From NCBI RefSeq assembly GCF_900290235.1, contig NZ_OLMK01000078.1:1-35213 (forward strand): a stretch of DNA of 35,213 nt, in the 5' to 3' direction. This DNA is from Streptomyces sp. MA5143a. GTDB taxonomy: Bacteria > Actinomycetota > Actinomycetes > Streptomycetales > Streptomycetaceae. The translations under genes and the position numbers were made by a program. The notes beneath the pieces are model-generated. The model made no database searches. It was not told the DNA's origin and saw nothing but the letters and a program-made list of their open reading frames with translations. This document shows, in pieces, positions 8,108-14,532 of the stretch. Each line of letters begins with the position of its first letter. Position 1 is the first letter of the stretch.

Positions 8108-8598
8108 GTAAGTCACCGCCCCTAGTGGGTAGTTCCGCTGGCTCTGCTTCGCGTCCGGCTCGGCGTCCGCGCCGCACCCCTGGCGCGGGTGCGCAGAGGT
8201 CGGGCCCATTCTCGCTGACAATGACGCTGTCGTATGTCGACTTGGCGTCATTGATTGGCGGGTTTCGTACGTATCCCTTGCTTCCGGCCTGCGTGGGACC
8301 CTAACGGGGGACGCGGAACGGTACACGAAGGGTCGTATAGTCACTCTGTGTATCACGGCAGGTTACGCCGGGCAACGAGGTTAAACCGGAACCTGTGGTG
8401 TGGTTCCGTCGTTAGTCCCCTTTTTCCGGCTGGTTCGGCCTGGTGGGGGCCGGTGGTGGTGAAGCGGCCGGTCCGGTCCCGCTTCTGACGGGACGTCGGT
8501 CCGGTGTTCGCCGGGTTTCGAGTGTGCCTGATGTGGACGTAAGGGTCGCGTCCGGGTCGGGTGATGTTCCTGGGTGACCGGTGGTGTGACCGGGCCGC
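8108..8598. other. Non-coding interval between cassette promoter and Imm49-like gene
   Basis: No credible gene is seen in these 491 bp. It holds the 8219-8253 inverted repeat. It also holds a stem-loop at 8387-8408 (CGGAACC/GGTTCCG, 8-nt loop), followed on the plus strand by a CCCCTTTTT tract ending near 8424. A second small hairpin is at 8476-8494 (GTCCCG/CGGGAC). A GTATAGTC segment near 8335 is AT-rich and could be part of a promoter, but I cannot fix its direction. Confidence 0.5.
8219..8253. promoter_or_regulatory. 9-bp inverted repeat upstream of the T4SS-like cassette
   Basis: CAATGACGC at 8219-8227 and GCGTCATTG at 8245-8253 are exact inverted copies 17 nt apart. They lie about 112-146 bp upstream of the first cassette gene, in the only large non-coding region of the cluster. 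The arms are AT-richer than the surroundings. A regulator binding site is the likeliest reading; the regulator is unknown. Confidence 0.45.
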
Positions 8599-10389
8599 TC
8601 AGAAGGGGCGGGCCGCCCTCAGGAGGCGGGGCGGGAGGTACGGGGTGGTGACGTGTGTCGTCCAGCCCCGGCGGCGGGCGTGGCAGGTCAGGGCCAGGAT
8701 GTCGAGGTTGAGGGCGGCGTCGGTGGTGTTGGCGCGGTCGGCCACCCGGTGGTGGTCGCGGTGGGCCTCCAGGGCGTCCAGCAGGGCCAGGTTGAAGCTC
8801 TCCTCGTCACCCTCGACGAGCTGGGAGAAGAGGATCGTGGGCGGCGGGAGGAAACCCCACTCCTTCGCCTTGCCGTGGTCGTGCAGGGCCCGCTCCGTGA
8901 CGGGCTCGGGGTCCTCGCCCCGCAGATAGGTGAGCAGGGCCTCGCGGTAGGAGGCGAAGGCGGAGTCGTCCTGGGCGAGGCGCGCGGGGCCGGCGAGGAC
9001 GAGCGGGGCCAGGTGCTCGCGTACGCCGGTGATCAGGGCCAGGTCGACGGCGGTGTGCCAGGCGCCCGGTCCGGCCTGGTCCCCGTGGTACGCCGGGTAG
9101 ACGAGGCGCCGGCCGTCGATCGTGACCTCGACGTCCGTGCCGGGGGCGGCGAGCGTGGTGCGGAAGAGGGCGGCGCCCATCTCGGCGGCGAGGTGCAGAT
9201 GGGCGAGCTGCCCGTCCGTGACGTCGGCGGAGTGCGAGGCGCGGGCCCTGAAGAGGATCTCCTGGTAGCCGACGGCCCACGCCAGCTTGGCCGGTGACAG
9301 GGGCTTGCCGGGTGCCGGGGTGAAGGCCTCCCGCGTGTACTGCTCGTAGTCGGCCTCGCTGGCCGGGTGGATCGGCTGCGGGTTCCCCGGGCGCTCGAAC
9401 ACCACCGGCCCGGCGGCCAGTTCGGCGACCGCGTCCCGGCGCCTGTCGCGGCCGAACCCCCGCACCCGTGGGCCGGGGGTCGCGAAACCGGTGACCAGGG
9501 CGTACGGCAGGTAGTCGGTGTCGAGGGGCGGCGGCCAGCCCTCCCTGCGGTGGGCCAGGGCGGCCAGGGCGAGGGGGAGGAGGGGCAGCAGCGTGGCGGG
9601 GCTGGTGACCGGGCCGGAGAGGGCGCTGTACGGGCGGAGCAGTGCGGTCAGATGGGTGCCGAAGGCCGACCGGTCGCCGCTCGCCAGGGCGTGCAGGGCG
9701 TGCAGGGCCGTGGTGTGGGGGTGCCGCAGGAGGCCCTGGGCGCCGCCGGTCATGTGGTCCAGGGAGTGGATCCGGGCGTACGCGGCGTCGAGCGCGGCGA
9801 GGACGTCCGCCCGGGTGGGCGGGTGGGCGGCGGAGTCGTTTCCGGTGTCGCCGATGACGTACGCCATGAAGCCGCTGATCAGTTCGACCGAGGGGAGGCC
9901 CGCGCCGCCTTCCCGGGCGGCCTCGCGGGCGAAGTGGAAGGCCTCGCCGTGCCATTCGGCCTTGTCGGAGAGGACGGCCAGGCAGAAGGAGTCGAGCCAG
10001 CGGTGCGGGGTGGTCGGGGCCGGTGCCTCGGGGTGGCCCGGTTCGGGCTCGTAGTCCCGGCCGAAGTTCACGTAGTTGAGGAACACCTGGAAGCGGTTGC
10101 GCGGGTGGTACACGGTGTACGCGACCGCGCCGGCCGCCGCCTCGGTGGCGTCGTCGAGGACCGCCTTGGCCTCCGGGACGTCGAGGTCGGGGTTCTGCAG
10201 GGAGAGGGCGGCCAGGTACTCCACGAGCCGGTCCGAGATCCACCACCACTCGTGGGCCGTCATGGCGCCGGCCCTCGACATCGACCAGACCTCTCCGACG
10301 ATCCGGTTGTGGAAGTCCTCGCGAACCGCGGATATCGCCGCCGCGTCGACCTGGTGGCGTTCTCTGCGCACTGCTGTCCCGCTCCCCAT
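8599..10389 (-). CDS. Imm49-like protein with two tandem copies of the domain
   Basis: 596 aa from the ATG at 10389. That start has only a weak ribosome binding site, and the open frame continues to 10881 without a better one. The C-terminal half resembles polymorphic-toxin immunity family Imm49: AEMGAALFRTTL, WHTAVDLALITG, then PPPTILFSQLVEGDEESFN, and YLPPRLL near the end. The N-terminal half repeats the same order with diverged sequence: WLDSFCLAVLSD, then HTTALHALHALASGDRSAF, then HRREGWPPPLDTDYLPYAL. So it looks like an internal duplication, about twice the usual length. Immunity proteins of this type are cytoplasmic and bind a partner toxin. No toxin gene is visible nearby, so the role here is unknown. 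No signal peptide or membrane helix is seen. Confidence 0.65.
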   Translation of the reverse strand: MGSGTAVRRERHQVDAAAISAVREDFHNRIVGEVWSMSRAGAMTAHEWWWISDRLVEYLAALSLQNPDLDVPEAKAVLDDATEAAAGAVAYTVYHPRNRFQVFLNYVNFGRDYEPEPGHPEAPAPTTPHRWLDSFCLAVLSDKAEWHGEAFHFAREAAREGGAGLPSVELISGFMAYVIGDTGNDSAAHPPTRADVLAALDAAYARIHSLDHMTGGAQGLLRHPHTTALHALHALASGDRSAFGTHLTALLRPYSALSGPVTSPATLLPLLPLALAALAHRREGWPPPLDTDYLPYALVTGFATPGPRVRGFGRDRRRDAVAELAAGPVVFERPGNPQPIHPASEADYEQYTREAFTPAPGKPLSPAKLAWAVGYQEILFRARASHSADVTDGQLAHLHLAAEMGAALFRTTLAAPGTDVEVTIDGRRLVYPAYHGDQAGPGAWHTAVDLALITGVREHLAPLVLAGPARLAQDDSAFASYREALLTYLRGEDPEPVTERALHDHGKAKEWGFLPPPTILFSQLVEGDEESFNLALLDALEAHRDHHRVADRANTTDAALNLDILALTCHARRRGWTTHVTTPYLPPRLLRAARPF

Positions 10390-10531
10390 GGAAGTGATCT
10401 TGTTCGCCAGCCTAGGCCGTACCCCGGCGCTTGAGGGAGGCTCGGCGGGTGGGGCGGGGCCCGGAGCGAGGGCCGAGGGAGCGGTTTCGGCCACCTGGGT
10501 GGGGCCACGGGGAGCAGGGGGGTTTCGGACG

Positions 10532-11410
10532 GTGGAAGGGGTGCGGGTGGAGGAGGGCGAACGGGGTGCCGTACGGGCGTTCCTGGCCGGGGTGCGGGTC
10601 GGTGAGGTGCTCGGCGGGGTGGTCGCGGAGGTGACGTCCCGCGGGGCGGCCGTGGTGCTGGACGGGTTCCCCTCGCGTCCGCTCGGGGCGGTGGGGGCGC
10701 TGGATCTGACGTGGGGGCCGCGGGCGGAGGCGGACCTGGTGGTGGGGCGGCGCGTCACGGCTGAGGTGATCGGGGTCGATCCGGACCGGGGTGAGGTGCG
10801 GATGTCGACGGCGGCCACCCGACACCCGCTGCTCTGGCGGTTTCTGAGAGGGCTTCGGGCCGGGCGGGTGCTGAGCGGCACGGTCGCCTCGATCGAGAGC
10901 TTCGGCGTGTTCGTGGCGCTGGACGAGGGGCCGGCGCATCCGGTTTACCCCGGCGTCGGGTTCGTCACCTTCCCCGAGCTCTCCTGGCGGTACTTCGAGG
11001 ACCCCTCGGACGTCGTACGGGTCGGGGAGCGGGTGTCCGGAGCGTTGCTGTACTTCGACACCAGCAACGGTGAGGCGCGGCTGTCCTTGCGGGCACTGCT
11101 GCCGGACCCGTTCCAGGAGTTCGCCGACACGGTCGCGGTGGGGCGGGTGCTGCGAGGGCGGGTCACCAGGGCGGTCCCGTTCGGGGTGTTCGTCGAGGTC
11201 GCCGACGGGGTCCAGGGGCTCGTCCGGCCGACCGGGCCCACGGCGGAGCGCGCGGCGGCTCCCGAGGAGGTCGGGGCGGAGGGGGAGGAGGTGACGGTGG
11301 CCGTCGTCGCGGTCGACCGGGAGCGGCGGACGCTTCTGCTGTCCCGGGTGCGGGCGCCGGGTGAGCCGGACGGCGCACCCGGCTCCGGGCGGCCGCCTAC
11401 TCGGCGGTGA
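10532..11410 (+). CDS. Protein with three S1 RNA-binding domains
   Basis: 292 aa from the GTG at 10532, chosen because AGGGGGG lies about 9 nt upstream. The frame is open further upstream, with an ATG at 10388, but that stretch is low-complexity Gly/Ala. It carries three S1-type OB folds in a row. The second and third are clear: VLSGTVASIESFGVFVAL and VLRGRVTRAVPFGVFVEV, each starting with the classic G-x-V-x-x-I/V-x-x-[FY]GVFV pattern. The first (VLGGVVAEVTSRGAAVVL) is diverged. S1 arrays bind single-stranded RNA, as in ribosomal protein S1 or RNases. There is no catalytic domain, so it is probably an RNA-binding accessory factor. It is divergent from the Imm49-like gene, and its last 14 bp overlap the convergent TetR gene. 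Confidence 0.75.
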   Translation: MEGVRVEEGERGAVRAFLAGVRVGEVLGGVVAEVTSRGAAVVLDGFPSRPLGAVGALDLTWGPRAEADLVVGRRVTAEVIGVDPDRGEVRMSTAATRHPLLWRFLRGLRAGRVLSGTVASIESFGVFVALDEGPAHPVYPGVGFVTFPELSWRYFEDPSDVVRVGERVSGALLYFDTSNGEARLSLRALLPDPFQEFADTVAVGRVLRGRVTRAVPFGVFVEVADGVQGLVRPTGPTAERAAAPEEVGAEGEEVTVAVVAVDRERRTLLLSRVRAPGEPDGAPGSGRPPTRR

Positions 11411-11975
11411 CGACGCGTTCGACCGCGGCGGTCACCAGCTGCTCCCGCTCGGCCTCCGAGAAGACGTCGGGGAGGGTGAGCTGTTCGACGATCAGCCAGT
11501 TCAGGGTGAGCATGAGGAGTTTGACGGCCATGGCGTCGCCGGGGAGGCCGGACGCCTCGTGGTAGGCGACGTTGGCGTCGACGTCGGCGCGGACGCGTTC
11601 GGTGAGGACCTTGCGCAGCTCGGGGCGGCGGGTCGCCTCCAGGCGGAGTTCGAGCAGGGCGAGGTAGCCGGTGCGGAAGGAGGCGATCCGGCCGACGAGT
11701 TCGCGCATCAGCTCCACGTACGTCTCCCGGTCGCGGCCGGCGGCCCGCTGGCGGGCGATGGTGGCCTCGTCGGGCTGGAGCCGCTCGTAGACGCGGGCGC
11801 CGGCCTGGGTGAGGAGGTCGTCGCGGTTGGCGAAGTAGTTGGACGCGGTGCCGCCCGGGACGGCGGCCTCGGCGTCCACCGCGCGGAAGGTGAGGCCGCG
11901 GGCGCCTTCCCTGGCCAGGACCTCGATCGCCGCGTCGACGAGGGCGGCGCGGCGCTGGTCGTTCCGTCTCACCAT
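11397..11975 (-). CDS. TetR family transcriptional regulator
   Basis: A 192-aa protein. The N-terminal 50 residues form a TetR helix-turn-helix (RRAALVDAAIEVLAREGARGLTFR, then PGGTASNYFANRDDLL, with the typical recognition helix ending S-N-Y-F). The rest is an all-helical ligand/dimer domain with Arg-rich helices. It was probably autoregulated through the palindrome at 11987-12006, 12 bp upstream of its ATG. It overlaps the S1 gene tail to tail. The ligand is unknown. No efflux pump or enzyme is divergently transcribed next to it, so the main target is not obvious from position. Confidence 0.9.
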   Translation of the reverse strand: MVRRNDQRRAALVDAAIEVLAREGARGLTFRAVDAEAAVPGGTASNYFANRDDLLTQAGARVYERLQPDEATIARQRAAGRDRETYVELMRELVGRIASFRTGYLALLELRLEATRRPELRKVLTERVRADVDANVAYHEASGLPGDAMAVKLLMLTLNWLIVEQLTLPDVFSEAEREQLVTAAVERVVTAE

Positions 11976-11986
11976 TCACACCACTC

Positions 11987-12006
11987 CATGCGTAGTACTA
12001 CGTGTG
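11987..12006. promoter_or_regulatory. Probable TetR operator (20-bp palindrome)
   Basis: CATGCGTAGT at 11987-11996 mirrors ACTACGTGTG at 11997-12006 with 8 of 10 positions matching, including a perfect 12-bp core CGTAGTACTACG. It sits 12-31 bp upstream of the TetR start, the usual place for an autoregulatory operator. Binding by this regulator is inferred from position only. Confidence 0.65.
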
Positions 12007-12065
12007 GGACACTTCAGCAGAGTACTGCGCGGGAGACGCGTCGCGCGCACGGGCCGGCGGAGTGC

Positions 12066-12377
12066 CTAGCCGACCGTGTCAGGCGCCTCGGCCGTGTCCG
12101 GCGTCCTGGATGCCCCCGGTGTCGGCTCGAACCCCGCCGCCCCCGCCGCGAGATGGTCGAACTCGCCCGCCTGGACGCCCAGGACGAACGCGTCCCACTT
12201 GCGGCGGTTGGTGGTGACGACGACCTCGGGGGCGCTGGTCTCGCGGATGTAGACGGGAGCCTCCGGATCGTCCTCGCCGTCCCCCTCGCCGAAGGCCGGC
12301 TCGAACCAGGGGCCGGGGCCGGTGGCGCCCTCGGGGGCCGCACGGATCCAGTCGAGATCCGGGGGGATGTCGGACAT
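12066..12377 (-). CDS. DUF397 domain protein, without an adjacent XRE partner
   Basis: A 103-aa protein. The central part, VYIRETSAPEVVVTTNRRKW followed by DAFVLGVQAGEFD, fits the DUF397 pattern of an alternating beta segment ending in W-x-x-F-x-x-G-V-x-x-G-E-F. The N-terminus is acidic and Pro/Gly-rich and the C-terminus is a short Thr/Pro tail. DUF397 proteins are very common in Streptomyces and usually sit beside an XRE helix-turn-helix gene, often acting as developmental regulator modules. Here the neighbours are TetR and a divergent cell-wall hydrolase, with no XRE gene. The ATG at 12377 has GAGGAG about 9 nt upstream. Confidence 0.75.
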   Translation of the reverse strand: MSDIPPDLDWIRAAPEGATGPGPWFEPAFGEGDGEDDPEAPVYIRETSAPEVVVTTNRRKWDAFVLGVQAGEFDHLAAGAAGFEPTPGASRTPDTAEAPDTVG

Positions 12378-12415
12378 GGCGGGTTCTCCTCGCGGACGAA
12401 GGGGACGGAGTGCCG

Positions 12416-12428
12416 TGAGTGATCATTC
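12416..12428. promoter_or_regulatory. Shared motif TGAGTGATCATTC, copy 1
   Basis: This 13-mer, built on the palindrome TGATCA, lies in the divergent gap between the DUF397 gene and the wall-hydrolase gene. An identical copy is at 13563-13575 upstream of the PAP2 gene. Its form resembles operators of TetR-type repressors. Function is inferred from the repetition and position. Confidence 0.45.
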
Positions 12429-12494
12429 CTAAGAAGGAGGGCCGGCTCTACACTTACCGTCGGCGGACTCGCGGGCGGTGAGGGGCGGTTGACG

Positions 12495-13496
12495 GTGCGT
12501 AAGGCATGGATCGTGGTGATCTCCGCTGTCGGCGCCGGACTCGCTTTCGTCATGTTGCTGGTCGTCGGTGTCTATCTGGTCGCCGGGAACCTCGCGGGCG
12601 GGGTCGGCGGGAAAGCCGTCGGGCTGGCCAAGGGTGCCGTACCCGCGGCGTACCAGCCTCTCGTGCAGAAATGGGGCAATCTGTGCGAGGCCATCAATCC
12701 GGCGTTGCTGGCGGCCCAGCTGTACCAGGAGAGCGGGTTCAACCCGAAGGCGCAGAGCCCCGCCGCGGCCCAGGGCATCGCGCAATTCATTCCGGGGACG
12801 TGGGCGGCGCACGGGCTGGACGGTGACGGGGACGGCGACCGTGACGTCTGGGACCCGAATGACGCGATTCCATCGGCTGCCTCGTACGACTGCAAGCTCG
12901 CCTCGTACGTGAAGGACGTACCCGGGAATCCGACCGCGAACATGCTCGCTTCCTACAACGCGGGCGCGTACGCCGTCATCAAGTACGGGGGCGTCCCGCC
13001 GTACAAGGAGACCCAGAACTACGTCAAGACGATCACGACGCTGTCGGAGAGCTTCGCCGCGCCCACGAGCCGTGTCGACCCGAGCGAGCAGGCGGCGGGC
13101 GCCATCGCCTACGCCCAGAAGAAGCTCGGCACGCTCTACCTCTGGGGCGGTAACGGCACCGCTGACCAGGGTGGACGCTTCGACTGCTCGGGGCTGACGA
13201 AGGCGGCGTACGCGAGTGTGGGGATCACGCTGCCCCGCGTCGCGAACGATCAGTACAACGCCGGGCCGCACCCCTCGCGGGACGAACTGCTGCCGGGCGA
13301 TCTCGTCTTCTTCTCCGACGACCTCACCAACTCCCGCGCCATTCGGCACGTCGGGATTTATGTGGGGGGCGGATACATGATCAACGCCCCGCGGCCGGGT
13401 GCGGTCATCCGGTTCGACCCGATTGACACCCCCGACTACTTCGGGGCCACCCGGGTCACCGAAGATGGCGCGAAAGCGCTGCCCAAGACCGTCTGA
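12495..13496 (+). CDS. Membrane-anchored lytic transglycosylase + NlpC/P60 hydrolase
   Basis: 333 aa from the GTG at 12495, chosen because GGGGCGG lies 7-13 nt upstream; a TTG at 12489 is the alternative. Residues about 5-30 form a membrane anchor. Residues about 60-185 are an SLT/lysozyme-like domain: PALLAAQLYQESGFNPKA with the catalytic Glu at about 79, then AQGIAQFIPGTW and LASYNAGAYAV. Residues about 200-333 are an NlpC/P60 peptidase with catalytic Cys in RFDCSGL (about 231) and His in IRHVGIYV (about 285). Together they cut glycan strands and stem peptides of peptidoglycan outside the membrane. The same two-domain layout is found in the wall hydrolases of Gram-positive conjugation systems (Tn916 Orf14, TcpG), so it may serve the type IV-like cassette. 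An alternative role is hyphal growth or sporulation. Confidence 0.9.
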   Translation: MRKAWIVVISAVGAGLAFVMLLVVGVYLVAGNLAGGVGGKAVGLAKGAVPAAYQPLVQKWGNLCEAINPALLAAQLYQESGFNPKAQSPAAAQGIAQFIPGTWAAHGLDGDGDGDRDVWDPNDAIPSAASYDCKLASYVKDVPGNPTANMLASYNAGAYAVIKYGGVPPYKETQNYVKTITTLSESFAAPTSRVDPSEQAAGAIAYAQKKLGTLYLWGGNGTADQGGRFDCSGLTKAAYASVGITLPRVANDQYNAGPHPSRDELLPGDLVFFSDDLTNSRAIRHVGIYVGGGYMINAPRPGAVIRFDPIDTPDYFGATRVTEDGAKALPKTV

Positions 13497-13562
13497 CCGG
13501 TCCGTAATTCTCCGTGAACCCCTGCCCTGAGCTGCGGCGACGCGTCTCTCTTCGATAACGTC

Positions 13563-13576
13563 TGAGTGATCATTCA
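13563..13576. promoter_or_regulatory. Shared motif TGAGTGATCATTCA, copy 2
   Basis: This second copy extends by one base to a 14-mer that is palindromic except for one base pair (TGA-G-TGATCA-T-TCA). It lies about 140 bp upstream of the PAP2 gene, in the otherwise gene-free interval 13497-13716. Confidence 0.45.
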
Positions 13577-13585
13577 GTGGAGGGT

Positions 13586-13614
13586 GGAACGCATTGGAGA
13601 GAAGTGTGCGTTCC
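13586..13614 (+). promoter_or_regulatory. 8-bp inverted repeat / possible ECF-sigma-type promoter
   Basis: GGAACGCA at 13586-13593 and TGCGTTCC at 13607-13614 are exact inverted copies with a 13-nt loop. GGAAC followed 19 nt later by GTT also loosely resembles ECF sigma promoters, which would fit a cell-envelope gene. It could equally be a hairpin ending the upstream hydrolase transcript, although no T-run follows. Confidence 0.3.
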
Positions 13615-13716
13615 TATTTGACGTAGCGCGTTGACGCCTACGGACACCACGGGGGTGGCAGCGCGGCGCACGTAGGGGTGCGGTCGCGAGAACGATGACG
13701 AAAGGGCCGCAGCACG

Positions 13717-14439
13717 ATGGCTGGACTCGCCGCGCATGCCGCACTTGCCGCTGATTCCGGATCCAATCCCGACGTCGAGCTGCTCTACGACATCAACGGC
13801 CTGGCCAAGGCCGCTCCGACCTGGCTCGACCGGGTCATGGAGTTCGTCGGCGAGTACGGCCTGCTGTTCGCCATGGTGCTGCTGATCCTGTGGTGCTGGT
13901 GGGGTGTGCGCAAGCGCGGTGGCGAGGACGCGGCCTCGTCCGTGGCCGCGCTGGTGTGGGCGCCGCTGGCCGCCGGTGTCGCCGTACTGATCAACGTGCC
14001 GATACGTGGGTTCGTCGAGCGGCCCCGGCCCTTCCTCGACCACGAGGGGCTGGAGGTGCTCGTCTCCGGCAAGACCGACTACTCCTTCGTGAGCGACCAC
14101 GCGACCCTGATCATGGCGATGGCGGTCGGACTCTTCGTCGCCAACCGCAAGTTCGGCCTGATCGGCCTCGTCATAGGCCTCCTCGGCGGCTTCATCCGGG
14201 TCTACATGGGCGTGCACTACCCGACCGACGTGATCGGCGGCTTCGCGCTCGGCACCGCCGTCGCCCTGCTGCTCTCGCCGCTCGCCATGGCGCTGCTGAC
14301 GCCGCTGATGAAGGCGATCGAGCGGTCGCCCCGCGTGGGGTGGCTCGTCCGGGCCCGCGGGCGCGACGGTCAGCGCGCGGTGATCCCGGGCGCGCGGGTC
14401 GAGACGTCCTCCACGGAGGAGCGGGACCTGGCGGCGTAG
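13717..14439 (+). CDS. PAP2 family membrane phosphatase
   Basis: A 240-aa membrane protein. It shows the three-part PAP2 active site: RGFVERPRPF (motif 1), FVSDHATLIMAM (motif 2, SDHA in place of PSGH, His kept) and RVYMGVHYPTDVIGG (motif 3, R-x5-H-x3-D). About five membrane helices alternate with these. The usual Lys of motif 1 is not evident. The family dephosphorylates lipid phosphates at the outer face of the membrane. Undecaprenyl-pyrophosphate or phosphatidic acid is the likely substrate class; I favour the former because a peptidoglycan hydrolase gene precedes it. Start ATG at 13717 follows AAAGGG. Confidence 0.88.
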   Translation: MAGLAAHAALAADSGSNPDVELLYDINGLAKAAPTWLDRVMEFVGEYGLLFAMVLLILWCWWGVRKRGGEDAASSVAALVWAPLAAGVAVLINVPIRGFVERPRPFLDHEGLEVLVSGKTDYSFVSDHATLIMAMAVGLFVANRKFGLIGLVIGLLGGFIRVYMGVHYPTDVIGGFALGTAVALLLSPLAMALLTPLMKAIERSPRVGWLVRARGRDGQRAVIPGARVETSSTEERDLAA

Positions 14440-14467
14440 CCGCGACCGCCGGCCCGACACCGTCGAA

Positions 14468-14500
14468 CGGCCCCCTCACCGCATGCCGGTGAGGGGGCCG
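14468..14500. terminator. Bidirectional terminator between convergent genes
   Basis: A perfect 13-bp stem (CGGCCCCCTCACC with its complement) closes a 7-nt loop. It sits between the PAP2 stop at 14439 and the oxidase stop at 14533, so it can serve both. Confidence 0.85.
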
Positions 14501-14532
14501 TCGTCCTGGGGCCGCCGGGGCCCCGGTGAGCG

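Noticed and set aside
8599..10389. Toxin-immunity pair around the Imm49-like gene
   Set aside because: Neither neighbour (pilin-like gene, S1-domain protein) looks like a toxin, and no polymorphic-toxin repeats or export domains are seen.
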